From Monodelphis domestica (lineage: Eukaryota > Chordata > Mammalia > Didelphimorphia > Didelphidae): a stretch of 64,000 nucleotides of DNA. Location: contig NC_077235.1 in NCBI RefSeq assembly GCF_027887165.1, forward strand, positions 8,542,279 through 8,606,278, read 5' to 3'. Positions 22,453 through 32,704 of the stretch are shown here, one piece after another; position 1 is the stretch's first letter, and the number at the start of each line of letters is the position of its first letter. A program made the position numbers and the translations under genes. The notes beneath the pieces are model-generated. The model was not told the DNA's origin and searched no databases. It worked only from the letters and a program-made list of their open reading frames with translations.

Positions 22453-22856
22453 TGCAGTCAGAGAGTGCTTGGCTGCCATGTCACACTGCTGGTACATACA
22501 GAGCTTGCTTTGTTTATGTGAAAGAACTGAGCAAAAGCTTTAGGGGGCTCAAAGTTACTCTGTCCAATATCTCCCCCACCTAATTTCATGTGCACACACG
22601 TGAGCACAGATATAATTTCTTTTCTACTTTCAATGACTGTAGAGTTCATTCAGCAGGACTCATTTATCCTTCCTCCTCAGAGAACCTTCAGTGGTTCTCA
22701 AGCCTTACAGATACACCCACTTCCTCCAAAAGAGTGTCTCTCAATTTACTTACACTTGTCCAACCTCTATGATTCTTGGTCTACCTTTTCTCAGAAACTC
22801 TCCTCAAGTGGCCCTCTCAATGCACTGGGGGCCTTCCTCTAGCTCAGAGGGGATCC

Positions 22857-23014
22857 CTAGAGGTTCCTGAAACTCAGGAAGTCCATGAGGTAAAAGCTAT
22901 TTCATCATAAGAGCAAGATGTTTTCATAGCTCATATAAAGCAAAGGTTGGGGTGGCTCTAATAATTTTTTTAAATATGAAGGGGTTCTGAAGCCAAAAAC
23001 ATTGAGAGCCACTG
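22857..23014 (+). mobile_element. hAT/Charlie-like non-autonomous DNA transposon
   Basis: The left end ctagaggttcctgaaactca and the right end gaagccaaaaacattgagag (followed by ccactg) resemble the terminal inverted repeats of Charlie-group elements (CAGTGGTTCTCAA type). The interior has no coding capacity. No 8-bp duplication is detectable, as expected for an old copy. Confidence 0.5.
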
Positions 23015-23021
23015 CTCCAGA

Positions 23022-23135
23022 TCAAGGGTTCTTGCTTAACCTGGGGTCTGTGAGAACTTAATTTTTAAAACTATTTTGGCAACCATTTTCTAATAGATTC
23101 CCTTTGAACTGAATCTTATTTTAGTCATTTCAAAA
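23022..23135 (+). mobile_element. hAT-like element, left end only
   Basis: Starts tcaagggttcttgcttaacc, then tggggtctgtgagaact, the typical left end of a second Charlie-like family, and runs into A+T-rich interior. The right end is missing. It lies within 10 bp of the previous hAT remnant. Confidence 0.45.
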
Positions 23136-24085
23136 CAAGACTGAACAGGAGTTGGTACAGTCAGCCTTCTTCACCAGACATGACACCTGTGGCCTCAAGG
23201 AGTTATGCAGGCACCATCTAAGCATCTCTAGACATAGTGTGGATTCCAGGCAACAGAATCTAAGGGAATCATTGATGTGGCTGGCCAACCTCCTCTTCTC
23301 TGATGCTAACTTGTATGCTACCGTCCCTGAGCAATTCTCACACATGAGTCAAGGAGCATCAAGTATATCCACAGTTGAGGGTAGTGGAGAGAGAGAGATG
23401 GAGACTCTGAAAGACAATTACAAGGCAACAACTAGGCAGAGGGCACCATCAGTTAAGACAAAGACCCTGGGGCACAGGAGCCTACCCAGTCTAGTATATC
23501 CTAACTAGTTCTTCTTGTTAACTGTGGGCTAAGCTGTTTCTAGTTGTGTCTTCTAAATCTGGTGCCTTTAGGGAAGGCTTTCACCCCATCCCGCTTGGGA
23601 CTCTGTTCCTCTCTCCTTTCCCCAGCACTTTCCCCCTCCCCTCCTCCCATCCCCACTATCATATGCATGAAAAGTAGAGGCTGGGATGGGGGAGCTGATA
23701 GAAGGAAGTGCAGAAGTTGGCTTTTTCCCTAAAAGAACCATGACTTTTCTAAAGCTCTTAGTCAGCCAGATTAAAATAAATGTCACTGGATGAGCTTCTG
23801 CTGTTTCTGTTACTTCTCCTCCAAGCACTTGCTAAATTGAAAGTGAGGAATGGAGCAGGCCCAGAGACCCAGCGAGAGATGCGGAACACACAACATGGGA
23901 AACTCTGAGACAGGCTCCTATTCATTTTCCTGTGGCCGCAACGTCCAGGGGGAGCCCAAGAAAGCTGGAGAAATGAGAGATGTGCTCACCACCTGCCAGT
24001 CATTGTCCCAGGGGAACAAGTGTCCTCTTTCTGCCTATGTGTTCAGAGGTAAACAAGGTGCGTGTTTCACAGTCATTAAGAAGCT
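23136..24085. other. repeat-free sequence, nothing recognised
   Basis: Contains frames of 118 codons (23152-23508) and 82-86 codons on both strands. None shows a domain, and none has an obvious splice or promoter context. Confidence 0.35.
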
Positions 24086-24089
24086 GTGG

Positions 24090-24960
24090 AAGATCTAGCC
24101 AGTCTAGGCACACTAAGGCACTGTCAAGGGAACTGTGAATTGGTCTGGCCATTCTGGAAAAGAACATGGAATTTTACTAGAAAACTCAGAAAAAATGTGC
24201 CTACTTTTCAACTCGGCGAACCTTTAAGCCAGTAAAGCTTAAAACTTTAATAAGATTATTGAGACTTTCTGTAATAATGGAAGGAAAGTGTTGGAAATGA
24301 TGAGGGAATGGCTGAACAAAGGGGAGCTGACACAATTTAATAAGCACATATGAGGTGCCAGGCACGGTGCTAAGTACACTTTCTCATTTGAGTCTCATGC
24401 CAATCCCAGGGGGGAGAGAGGAGGGAGGTAGAATCCCCATTTCACAGATGAGGAAAGTGAGGCCGAGATGAATTGACTGGTCAGGCTCACACAAAGAGTA
24501 AGTGTCTGAAGCTGCATTTGACTCCAGGTCGAGCAGTCTGGGTACTGCGTTACCCACCTCCTTCAGGTACGGACTGTGATCTGAAAGTGTAATTGGGTCC
24601 TAGTTTGCAATAAGAAAAGACAAATGTACAGAATTCAGAGAAACCAGACAAGGCTCCTAATGCAGTGATGCAGAGTGAACTGAGGAGAAACAGGAGAGTT
24701 AATTTGCATGATGACTGTAATTATGGGAGAATAAACAACACTGAAAAGCTTGGGAAGTCAGATCAGTAAAACATGCCATGGACTAGGAAGCATCTACTGA
24801 GGAGCTGGGAAGGAACTGTGGCAAAATGACAACAATCCCCAAAAAGAGCATTGATAACACTTTGGAGAAAGAAAAATGATCTAGGCAGTAATAGCGAGAG
24901 TCTTGCCTCTTAGAGAGACAGCAAGGTAGAGTGAGTCACCAAAACGAGAAGGAAGCCGCT
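24090..24960 (+). mobile_element. old LINE-1 3' region, split by a SINE
   Basis: aactgtgaattggtctggcc and ggaatggctgaacaaa match the ORF2 C-terminal region. After the MON1 copy the L1 resumes with tgatgcagagtgaactgagg, the 3' UTR start seen in other copies, and fades out near 24850-24960. Confidence 0.6.
24332..24565 (-). mobile_element. MON1-type CORE-SINE inside old L1
   Basis: Antisense: aataagcacatatgaggtgc, caggcacggtgctaagtaca, catttcacagatgaggaaag, then gacttccaggtc-type head remnants. Full span, with moderate divergence. Confidence 0.75.
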
Positions 24961-24999
24961 TGCTTAGTGACCTTCAAAGCAATTACTTTTCATTAATAA

Positions 25000-25225
25000 T
25001 AACAATAACTATTGGAGCCGTTTAAGCTTTACCAAATGCTTTCCATTACATCACTTCAGTTGAACTTTCCAGCAACCCTGCGAGAAAGATGCCAGAATGA
25101 GCCTATTTGAGAGATGAAGACACTAGTGAAATTAAATTACTTCCCCAGATCAACTGCTAGTGTTGGAGGCAGGATTTGAACTGAGTGCCAAATTCTCTCC
25201 GCTATGCCAAGCTGTCTTCCGTGCT
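25000..25225 (-). mobile_element. MON1/MIR-type CORE-SINE
   Basis: Antisense copy: ataactattggagccgttta, ccagcaaccctgcgagaaag, ggcaggatttgaactgagtg, gctatgccaagctgtcttcc. The core tgaggaaactgaggc is degraded to gagatgaagacactag. Confidence 0.65.
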
Positions 25226-25409
25226 TTGCCCCATTTGACCTGCTAGTCAATTCATGATTGACTTTCAAACTGGCACCTTTGTCTCTGCCCTTTGGCCTCA
25301 GCCAAGTAGATTTTTGGAATCTATAAGTATTTGCCTATTTCTTTTGCAGTTGTTGCTACACATGTGAGCTTTCTATTTATGCTTGGTCCAAGCCTAAATC
25401 AACAGATGT

Positions 25410-25643
25410 AACTGGGGGTGTGCTGGAGTCAACTCAGATGGGCTCCAGAGGGTCAATTGCTAGATCTTCAATGTGAGCATTTACACCTCAGAAAATGGCA
25501 CACACCACAAACAAAAGCTTGATTGATTGGTCTGATAAATTTCCAGGAAAATATTAATAATGGAGATTAATCCTAAATGCACATTCTGCATACTTTCTCC
25601 CCAAAGAGCAAGTTGTTAAACATTTAGCAGCATACCCCTGACT
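25410..25643 (+). mobile_element. possible hAT-type MITE
   Basis: The left end ctgggggtgtgctg (25409-25422) and the complement of the right end (caggggtatgctg, from 25630-25642) form imperfect terminal inverted repeats about 230 bp apart, and the interior is non-coding. No 8-bp target duplication can be read (flanks agatgtaa and actgcaac). The family is not named. Confidence 0.4.
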
Positions 25644-26588
25644 GCAACCCTCCATTCCCTAAGTGGAGTAGCTGAACGTGGACTCCTGAATCACAGAGCA
25701 TATCAGAGAGTTCCCCAGTGGTGGGCAATAGAGAAAGGCTGTGAGGTTCTTTGATATGAATGATGGGGGAAATGATGCATGGTCCAGTTATTGGAAGGGC
25801 TGCATTTAGAGGATCCACTATAGCAGGGGAGAGGAGAGAATTGGAGGAGTTCAATGAGAAAGATCTGGGGCCCCCAACCATTGGAAAATGGTAGAATAGT
25901 ACCTCTAGGATCTCAGACACTCCTGAAGCCCTCTCTCTGGGCCTACTATCAAGCTAATTGATCACCTACATTGTCCTTGACCTCCTTATATGCCTCGCCG
26001 GATAGGATAGATGCCTATCCACTGACCCAGGACCCTCTGATCACCTGCTTCTTGATCTGCATCTGGGTCTATTCCAGCAGAGACACTGGGTGCTTCAGAG
26101 ACCCAACCCTTCACCAGACCCCTTCTTGTCTCCAGGCTGACACGTGGAAGTCTTTATCATGACAGTCAATGCACTTCTGCACCTTGTTCAACTACATGAT
26201 CTCATGAATCTTTATCTTCTTGGCATGATGGCTGAGAGCTCTGCTTAGGCCCAAGTGAGCACCTACACAATCTTTGTCAGTCCTTATCTGAGCTCAATCA
26301 AACACCAGTCTCTTCAGCTATGGAGTTCAGTTCCTGGTCCATCTAAACCTTACAAGCACTCCAAACTCGCACAGGTCTGAATCAGGAAGGCTGGCTGCGC
26401 TTTACATGGCCCTCAGAAACCTCATCTTTGCAGCTGCCGATTAGTCTAGCTGAGGTAGGTAGGGGAAGAAGTCCAGATTTCATTAGAGACCATCTCCTTT
26501 TGATTATAATATTTCAGATATGTGTGGAACAAGTCTATTCCCCTCTCAAGACCTGAAATTTCTGGGCTCTAAGATCGGGGAGGAGTGA
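25644..26588. other. sequence without recognised feature
   Basis: A 98-codon minus-strand frame (25624-25920) and a 63-codon plus frame (25971-26162) have no recognisable domain. This is the 5' flank of the U6 pseudogene. No U6-type distal or proximal sequence element was recognised immediately upstream, consistent with a retrotransposed copy. Confidence 0.35.
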
Positions 26589-26697
26589 GTGCTCATTTCA
26601 GTAGTTCATATACTAAAATTAGAATGAAAAAGAGAAGATTATCATGATCCTTACACTAGAATGATCCTCAAATTTGTGAAGCATTCCATATTTTTAT
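26589..26697 (+). pseudogene. U6 snRNA pseudogene
   Basis: A full-length copy of spliceosomal U6 RNA with about 20 percent substitutions by eye. Recognisable blocks in order: gtgctcatttcagtagttca (5' stem-loop), tatactaaaatt, agagaagatta (next to the ACAGAGA region, here aaaagagaa), tcatgatcc, atgatcctcaaatttgtgaa and gcattccatattttt (3' end). The ACAGAGA box is mutated, so it cannot encode a functional U6. There is no promoter of the U6 type upstream. The 3' end passes directly into LINE-1 sequence, so the copy arose by L1 machinery. Confidence 0.88.
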
Positions 26698-27163
26698 ACT
26701 TCAAACATAAAGTTGCACAGTTAAAATGGGCTACTGGAGCAGACTTTATTGTGCTTCTGGCTAATTTTAAAAAGCAGAGGTACAAATTATGATTTCAGAC
26801 AAGGCCACAGCAAAAACAGACACGGTTAAGAGATAAACAGGGAAACTACATTCTATTTAAAGGCACCATAGATAGTGAAATAATATCAATACTTAATATA
26901 TAGCACCAAATGCCATAGCATCCAACTACTTATAAGAAAAATCCATTGAATTATGAGGAGAAAGAGATAGCAAAACCAAAACACTTAAATACTTGTTTCA
27001 GACTAAGACAAATCTAACAAAAAAGGTAAACAAAGATGAAATTAAGGAGTCAAATAGAATTTTATAAGTTAGATATGATAGATCTCTTGCTATCCCTGAA
27101 AGGGAATCAAAAGAATATACCTATTTCTCAGCTGTAGATGACATATTTACAAAATGGGGTGCA

Positions 27164-27946
27164 TGTGTAGACCCTAACAGTTTGCTAAGACAGTATTTAC
27201 ACATTGAAGATGCTAGGGAGCTTCTCCTCAGAGAAAAAGGATGGATTAGAGAAACTGAAGCATGTGCATACATTCTGAAAGGCATTCTAATCAGCCTACT
27301 AAATGGTTGGGTAGTGCCTTTTTCCAGTAGCTATGCAGCTAGGAGTATCAGAATCCTTAAAGGGAACTGAGTTAGCTCTAACCATCTCTTTGAGGCATTT
27401 GTACCTGGGGAAACTTGGTGACTCTTTCACTCACAGTATCTAATTAAAACAAAAACTATATAAAAGGGAAGGCTTTAGAGGTTCTCCTTTTCAACTCACC
27501 ATCTACCCCTCCCAAGGCCAAATAGGATTTCTTGTTCATTCTTTTACATTCTAGGTGTTAGAAGAATCAGAGGAATCTCCAGTCTGGGGTTTGAGTACAA
27601 ATTAGATGAATCTAGGAATCAGAATACAGGTCAATTGTAACTAGTCCAGCAATGGCACCCAAAAGAGCAAGGAGCAATTTCTGGGAGTATCCTTTGGGAC
27701 TCCAGCTGAGTAGATAGACTCATTCATCAGCAATATCACTCTTCTAAATAAACTTGATGGAACTGCACTGAATTGTAAACTTAACTCCCCCCAACACAGG
27801 GGACCAAGGTGGCATAGGGGTGGGTTATGCTCCCAAGGCAATGGGAGAAAGGTGTGTATGTTTCTCCTTGCTATATCTTTGAAGTAAATATTTCTTTTGT
27901 AAACTGCCCAATGTTAACTGGTTAAATGGAACTGGAGTGCTAGTCA
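27164..27946 (+). mobile_element. LTR of an endogenous retrovirus-like element
   Basis: A 783-bp block with TG…CA ends inside the L1 fragment. It has a TATA box (tatataaa, 27467-27474) and a polyadenylation signal (aataaa, 27747-27752). Immediately after it, at 27948-27965, stands tggcacctaacaaatggg, which resembles a tRNA-Lys-type primer binding site. This marks it as a 5' LTR with a short leader. It shows no obvious similarity to the two LTRs at 44846 and 50713. Its boundaries are inferred from these signals. Confidence 0.55.
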
Positions 27947-28085
27947 TTGGCACCTAACAAATGGGAGGAACATAGCTAGTTGGGGATTGAGCCAAAAGAA
28001 GAGAAAGAGAAACCTACAAAACCCTTCAGGATAGTTTAGAACCCATCGGGAAATATAACGAGCCTGAACTTGAAAGACTAGAGCT
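27947..28085 (+). other. leader remnant downstream of LTR
   Basis: Purine-rich sequence (ccaaaagaagagaaagagaa) following the primer-binding-site-like motif. It contains no gag-like frame and ends where LINE-1 sequence resumes, so the rest of the provirus is deleted. Confidence 0.4.
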
Positions 28086-28689
28086 AGAACATACATGTTA
28101 CATTATAAAAACTGATCCTATTCTAGAGCATAAAATCTTCATAAACAAATTACAAAAAAAACCTGTTAAACACATATTTTACTAACTACAGTACAATAAA
28201 AATTATAACAAAGAGCCTTTTGGGAAATGATTCAAACTTAAACAGAGACTAGAGAATTTAATCCTAAATAATAAGTTAAAAAAACACATTGAAAAAGCAC
28301 CAGGAAATTTCATCAATGGTAACAATAAGAAAACATATCAAAATTTTGGGGATGCAGCCAAAGCAGATGTTAGGAAAAAATGTGTATCTCTAAAAAACTT
28401 TTATCAATAAAAGAAAATGTAAATATTGATGAACAAGATATGCAATTAAAAATAAGTTTAAAACTTCAACTAAATAACAAAATGGAAAATCTAAATGTCA
28501 AAGAAGAGATTAACAAAATTGAAAGTAAAAATGAACTATTAAATAAAATCAGCAGCTTTAAAAAAACTAATAAACTACTAGCTAATCTTAATCAGAATTG
28601 GAAAACCTATTGAACAAGTTTTCAAATTAAAAACGATACCTCAATTCATATCCCAGTGCTCTAGCAAAACAAATTCCCATATTAGTCAT

Positions 28690-28790
28690 GTCTGAAAATG
28701 TATATATCTTTTTACATTTTAAATTCATCATCTCTGTGTTAGGAAGTGAGTAGCATGTTTCAGCTTGTTCTCTTGGACTTGTGGTTTATT
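28690..28790 (-). mobile_element. LINE-1 3' UTR fragment, antisense
   Basis: gttaggaagtgagtagcatg, then tttcagcttgttctcttgga, is the complement of an L1 3' UTR stretch. A related sense stretch stands at 29290-29320 (gaggaagcataccacccacc). Confidence 0.5.
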
Positions 28791-28794
28791 ATTA

Positions 28795-28905
28795 AGATTA
28801 GGTGACAGAGTCACATACCCAGTAAGTGTCTGAAGACAAACTTGAACTCAGGTCTTCTTGACTCCAGGACCACTGTGCACTGTGGTACCCATTGCCTCAC
28901 TGCCT
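28795..28905 (-). mobile_element. CORE-SINE head fragment, antisense
   Basis: ggtgacagagtcacataccc, then agtaagtgtctgaagacaaa, cttgaactcaggtcttcttg and gactccaggaccactgtgca: the complement of the CORE and tRNA-like head. The 3' tail is absent. Confidence 0.65.
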
Positions 28906-28909
28906 GTGC

Positions 28910-29435
28910 ATATCCTAAGACCCAGCAACACTACTACAAGATCTATACCCTAAAGAGATCAAAAAAGGAAAAATAGGATTCATATATAAAAATATTTATA
29001 GCAACATTTTTGCTGTAGCAAAGAACCAAAAACAAAAACAGTGCCCATGAATTGGGAAACAGCTGAAAAAATTATGGCGTATAAACTTAATGGAATATTA
29101 CTGTGCCTTAAGAAATAACAAAAGGCACTGAGTTGGATAAAATTGGAGAGATTTGTATGTGCAGATGCAGAAAGAAGTGAGTAGGACAAGTACAACAATT
29201 TATACAACAACATTGTAAAGACTAATAACTAACTGTGAAAAATTTAGGAACCCTCATCAGTGCAGTGACCAACTGTAACTAAAGGTCCAGTGAGGAAGCA
29301 TACCACCCACCTGTTGAAATAAGAGCAGAATGAGACAGACATTTGCAAATATAACTAATGTTACAAGGGAATGTGGTGAGGGAGGAGGGGGGAGGAAAGG
29401 GGGTATATTGTTAATAACGATACCAGAAAAAAAAA
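28910..29435 (+). mobile_element. old LINE-1 3' end
   Basis: aagacccagcaacactacta, accctaaagagatcaaaaaa, ttatagcaacatttttgctg, tggaatattactgtgcctta are the last part of ORF2. A 3' UTR follows with a G-rich patch (gagggaggaggggggaggaa) and an A-rich end at about 29433. An older subfamily than the element at 10740. Confidence 0.75.
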
Positions 29436-29440
29436 GAATG

Positions 29441-30394
29441 AAAAGAGGTTCATTGAAGTATTTTTGGAGCATTCACACTTTAGAAGGAAGTTAAAAGAGA
29501 GGCACAGGCAACAGGTTAGTTTTGAGACTATGCTGAATTTATTAAATATTTCTTAAAAACTAAGTGTATATAAATGAGACTGTAGTTTCATATCTAATTT
29601 ACTTCTGTCATTTTGGGGTGGGGGGTGATGGGTATTTCTCAAATTCAAAAGAGCAAAAAATATTAATTATCTTGCAAATGAGACAAAGATAATGAGAGGG
29701 ATATATGCTTATTTGCTGTGAAAGATTCCTGCTAACTCAAACACTATGACATGTCCATTCTTGGTCCCACCCTAGTCTGCCCTACTGGCCTATCTCCTAA
29801 CCACCATTATTTTCCTGAGACATAAATTGTGAATCTGTCAACGGCACTGATGTTGGCTGGCTATAGAGCCCTGAAGAGGTGGCAGCTAAGAGCCTTTTTG
29901 CTTTTAATGAATTTTACACAACAGTGAGCCTACAGAGCAGGCCAATCTCCCTGACTCGAAGTGGCAACAGGAGGGTTTCAGAGCCCAAGTTAAGGTTGTT
30001 GAGGATGGTACGTTTTGTTTGGAGCATTTAGTTTGAAACATATGAGAAGCATCTCTTTCATTCCAATGCCTTTCTAAAATGAGATATTAAAGAAAAGTGC
30101 TCATGAAAACCCGTATCTAATCACCCAGCATAATTAGGGGGGAAAGTAGATTCGATACCAAATTTGGAGTTGCAACCCACCACGTGCAATGCATTTCCTA
30201 AATATTCTTTTTACATAGACATCCAGATTTGTATAATCTGCTCCAAAGGGCTTTTAAGCAGGCATTGAAAAACAAAAACAACAAAAATAAAGCCCTTGCA
30301 GTATCCCTTATCAGATTCAAAATTGGGAAGTGTTGCCCTGGCAGAATTGAGATAGGTAATAACAGAGTTAACCAGCTGAGAGTAGGAGGGGAAA
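29441..30394. other. repeat-free island
   Basis: Nearly 1 kb with no repeat hallmark, unusual for this window. No exon, splice pair or RNA gene is evident. Candidate conserved non-coding sequence at 29700-30200. Confidence 0.35.
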
Positions 30395-30642
30395 AAAGCA
30401 ACAAGCACTTATTAAGTGCCCACTATATATACCAAGTACTGTGCTTGATCCTCACTATAACCCTTGCAGGTAGTCATGTTTGCTATTCCCATTGCATAGT
30501 TCCGGAAATTGAGGCAGACAGAAGGTAAGTGATTTGCCCACAGTCACACAATCAGGAAGTACCTGAGGCCAAATCTGAACCCCAGTCTTCCTAACTTCAA
30601 ACCCAGTGCTCTGTGCACTATAACACTATCTAGCTGCCCTGG
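30395..30642 (-). mobile_element. MON1 CORE-SINE, full length, antisense
   Basis: acaagcacttattaagtgcc (tail), aattgaggcagacagaaggt, gatttgcccacagtcacaca, ccaaatctgaaccccagtct, ctatctagctgccc (head). All modules are in order. Confidence 0.85.
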
Positions 30643-30724
30643 ATGCAGCTGAATAGAGGTGTAAGTCCAAAGCCAGGCAACTGGGCATTAAGACTCCCAC
30701 TTTTGCAAGGGATTAAAAGTGAAC

Positions 30725-31235
30725 CAAGAACCTGGAAATACATTCAACAAGCATTTACTAAGTGTCCACTATGTGCCAGGCAATGTGCTAGGTACTGGGA
30801 AGACAGAGTCAAAAAGGAAATGATGGCTGCCTTCAAGGAGTTGCCATTCTATTGGAGATGGGGGTCAACATGAACAACGATAATTAAATACAAAAGAATT
30901 GCAAAGCAAATACAAATTAATTGGGAGAGGGCACTAGCACCTAGGGGAATCAGGAAAGGCCTCACTCACTTGCACTGAACCTTAAAGGAAGCCAGAGATC
31001 CATGAAGATGGGAGATGGAACGTTCTAGGCAGAAAACATCAAGTAGCCCAATTTAGATGTAATACAGAATGTACAAAGGTGAGTGACGTTCTGAAGTAAG
31101 CCTGGAAAGCTAGGCTGCAACCAGACTCGAAAGGAGCTTTCATTGTCAGAAAGGGTGGTTCAGTGTTGTCCTTGAGGCTCCTTGAGCAAGGGAGTGTCAT
31201 GATCATACCTGTCATTTAGGAATGTCTGTGTGGAG
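30725..31235 (-). mobile_element. L2 3' region, antisense
   Basis: Starts ttcaacaagcatttactaag and tgtgccaggcaatgtgctag, then gatggctgccttcaaggagt, gcctcactcacttgcactga, and agggagtgtcatgatcatac. It is the complement of about 500 bp of L2, including the end of the coding region. Confidence 0.8.
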
Positions 31236-31429
31236 AACAGGAGAAGAGCCTGGAAGAAGTAAAGATCAGGGCAGTAGCCCCGCCTCCCAGTACAAGAGTT
31301 GACTGGTGATCAGGGGATGGGGGGGTCGATCTTTATATTTCTTCAAAATGGTCTCAGACCTTGCCTAAATCTTGTCTAAATCATGTAAGTCGGTGAATAC
31401 AGTATTATAGCTTTAGTGATGAAAATGGT

Positions 31430-31585
31430 CTTAGGCCACATTCTTCATTTCACAAATGAGGAAAGTGAAGCTCCATCTTATCCAAGGTCACATAGCTAGC
31501 AAGTAATTAGGGAGCAGAATTTGAACTCCGGTTCAAATCCCATGTTTGTCTCCCAATCTCCATTGCTTCCAATGCACCACCCCTA
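31430..31585 (-). mobile_element. MIR fragment, antisense
   Basis: cattcttcatttcacaaatg, aggaaagtgaagctccatct, aaggtcacatagctagcaag, gagcagaatttgaactccgg. Confidence 0.7.
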
Positions 31586-31835
31586 ACCTCAATAGATCAA
31601 ACTTCTAATGAAACAATATTTCCTATGGTAGTTCTTTGACTATGAGTATGGGTCAAGAATGGGGCCACAAACTTATCCATGTGTGGCATCATCTCTGCCC
31701 TATACTCCACCTTGATCACTGCTTTCTTCCAGTGATTCCATCATTCAGAGAGCAAACTGGGCCATGCAATGGTCAATGGCATCCTCTATCCCTGAGGCCT
31801 CACAAAATCATCAAGCCAGTGTAGACATCCCTGGG

Positions 31836-31953
31836 GCCTCTGTCCCCCTGGTATCACATTTGTGGAGCACAGTTCTATGTGGATGTCATGCCATTTGGGG
31901 TATGTGATGCAATGCCAGCAGTGTTTGTAAAACTGAACAACCTCTTTCTAGCA
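31836..31953 (+). pseudogene. possible Ty3/gypsy reverse transcriptase remnant
   Basis: One frame reads YVDVMPFGVCDAMPAVF followed by VKLNNLF, which resembles the conserved retroelement RT block VMPFG-xNAPAxFQxxMN found in Ty3/gypsy and domesticated relatives, with one inserted residue before PAVF. Upstream and downstream similarity is not readable by eye, and the frame soon ends in a stop. No LTR, integrase or RNase H motif was recognised near it. A chance match is possible. Confidence 0.4.
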
Positions 31954-31959
31954 TCTTCC

Positions 31960-32075
31960 AGCTTCTGATACTTCCTACCTGTGTGACTGCTTAGCCTCCT
32001 GAGGCCTCAGTTTCCTTCCTGTAAACTAAAGGGGTTGGACTAGACAGCATCAGAAAGTCAATGGAGGAGTGGCCA
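31960..32075 (+). mobile_element. MIR3-type fragment
   Basis: tacctgtgtgactgcttagc, gaggcctcagtttccttcct, gtaaactaaa, then ggggttggactagacagcat, the L3-like tail that defines MIR3. Confidence 0.75.
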
Positions 32076-32700
32076 AGATGCAGAAGGCAGGTTTCTTGCT
32101 AGAAGTGTGCAACCTTCCTCTTGATCCTAGGAAAAGTCCTCAAAGTTGTCACTGCTAGGCAGCAGTCAGAAACTTCTAAATTCTTCCCAGAAAAATCGCA
32201 GCAGTGCTGCAGCTCCAAAGTCCTCTGCAACATCTCTGAATGTTTCAATCAAGTCTTTCACTTCCAGAAGCTCCCATTTGGATTTCTCACCTTAGCAAGT
32301 CTTTGTAAAGGAATCTGATGGGAACCCAAAGATTCTTTAGGAAACAATCATCAAGAGTTGATGCAAAGGAATGTAAATGCTTTCTCCAGAGTGTGAGCAA
32401 AGAGAAAGGTTGGAAGCGCAGCATGGGGGTGGGTGTCTCAGTTCATTGGCATCCTGGGTGAGTGTAGCTGAAAGAGAGCAGTAGCAAAACAACACTTAGC
32501 CAGGAGAGTTGAGCTTCAATGGAGAGAGAGTGATCTTGGCATCAGAAAGAAGCAAGTAAGAAGGAAAAAGGGAACAGATTGCAGTGAATTCTTCATCAGG
32601 AGTCACGGAATAAAGATTCTTGCTCACTGCTGCTTTTCATTTTCTAGTGAAAGCTTCCTTTTCCCCCACCTACCTACCTTTTATGTGCCTAGGCTTAATT
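32076..32700. other. sequence without recognised feature
   Basis: A 65-codon plus frame at 32121-32318 has no clear match. No repeat hallmark is visible. Confidence 0.35.
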
Positions 32701-32704
32701 TGAG

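Larger units (their letters stand above)
26698..28625 (+). mobile_element. LINE-1 fragment fused to U6, split by an LTR
   Basis: Sense L1 begins right after U6, within the endonuclease region (acataaagt…, ggctaattttaaaaagcaga, atgatttcagacaaggccac). It corresponds to about 13300-13730 of the full-length element. It reaches tttacaaaa at 27154, is interrupted to about 28085, then continues at acattataaaaactgatcct (matching the TKIDH region) through a linker part with ggggatgcagccaaagcaga and a 77-codon frame at 28380-28613. It stops abruptly near 28625 without an A tail, so the 3' end is missing or rearranged. Confidence 0.75.

Noticed and set aside
30725..31235. First read as an unknown repeat family present about ten times
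   Set aside because: Its reverse complement carries the L2 3' hallmarks in order, so these copies are antisense L2.
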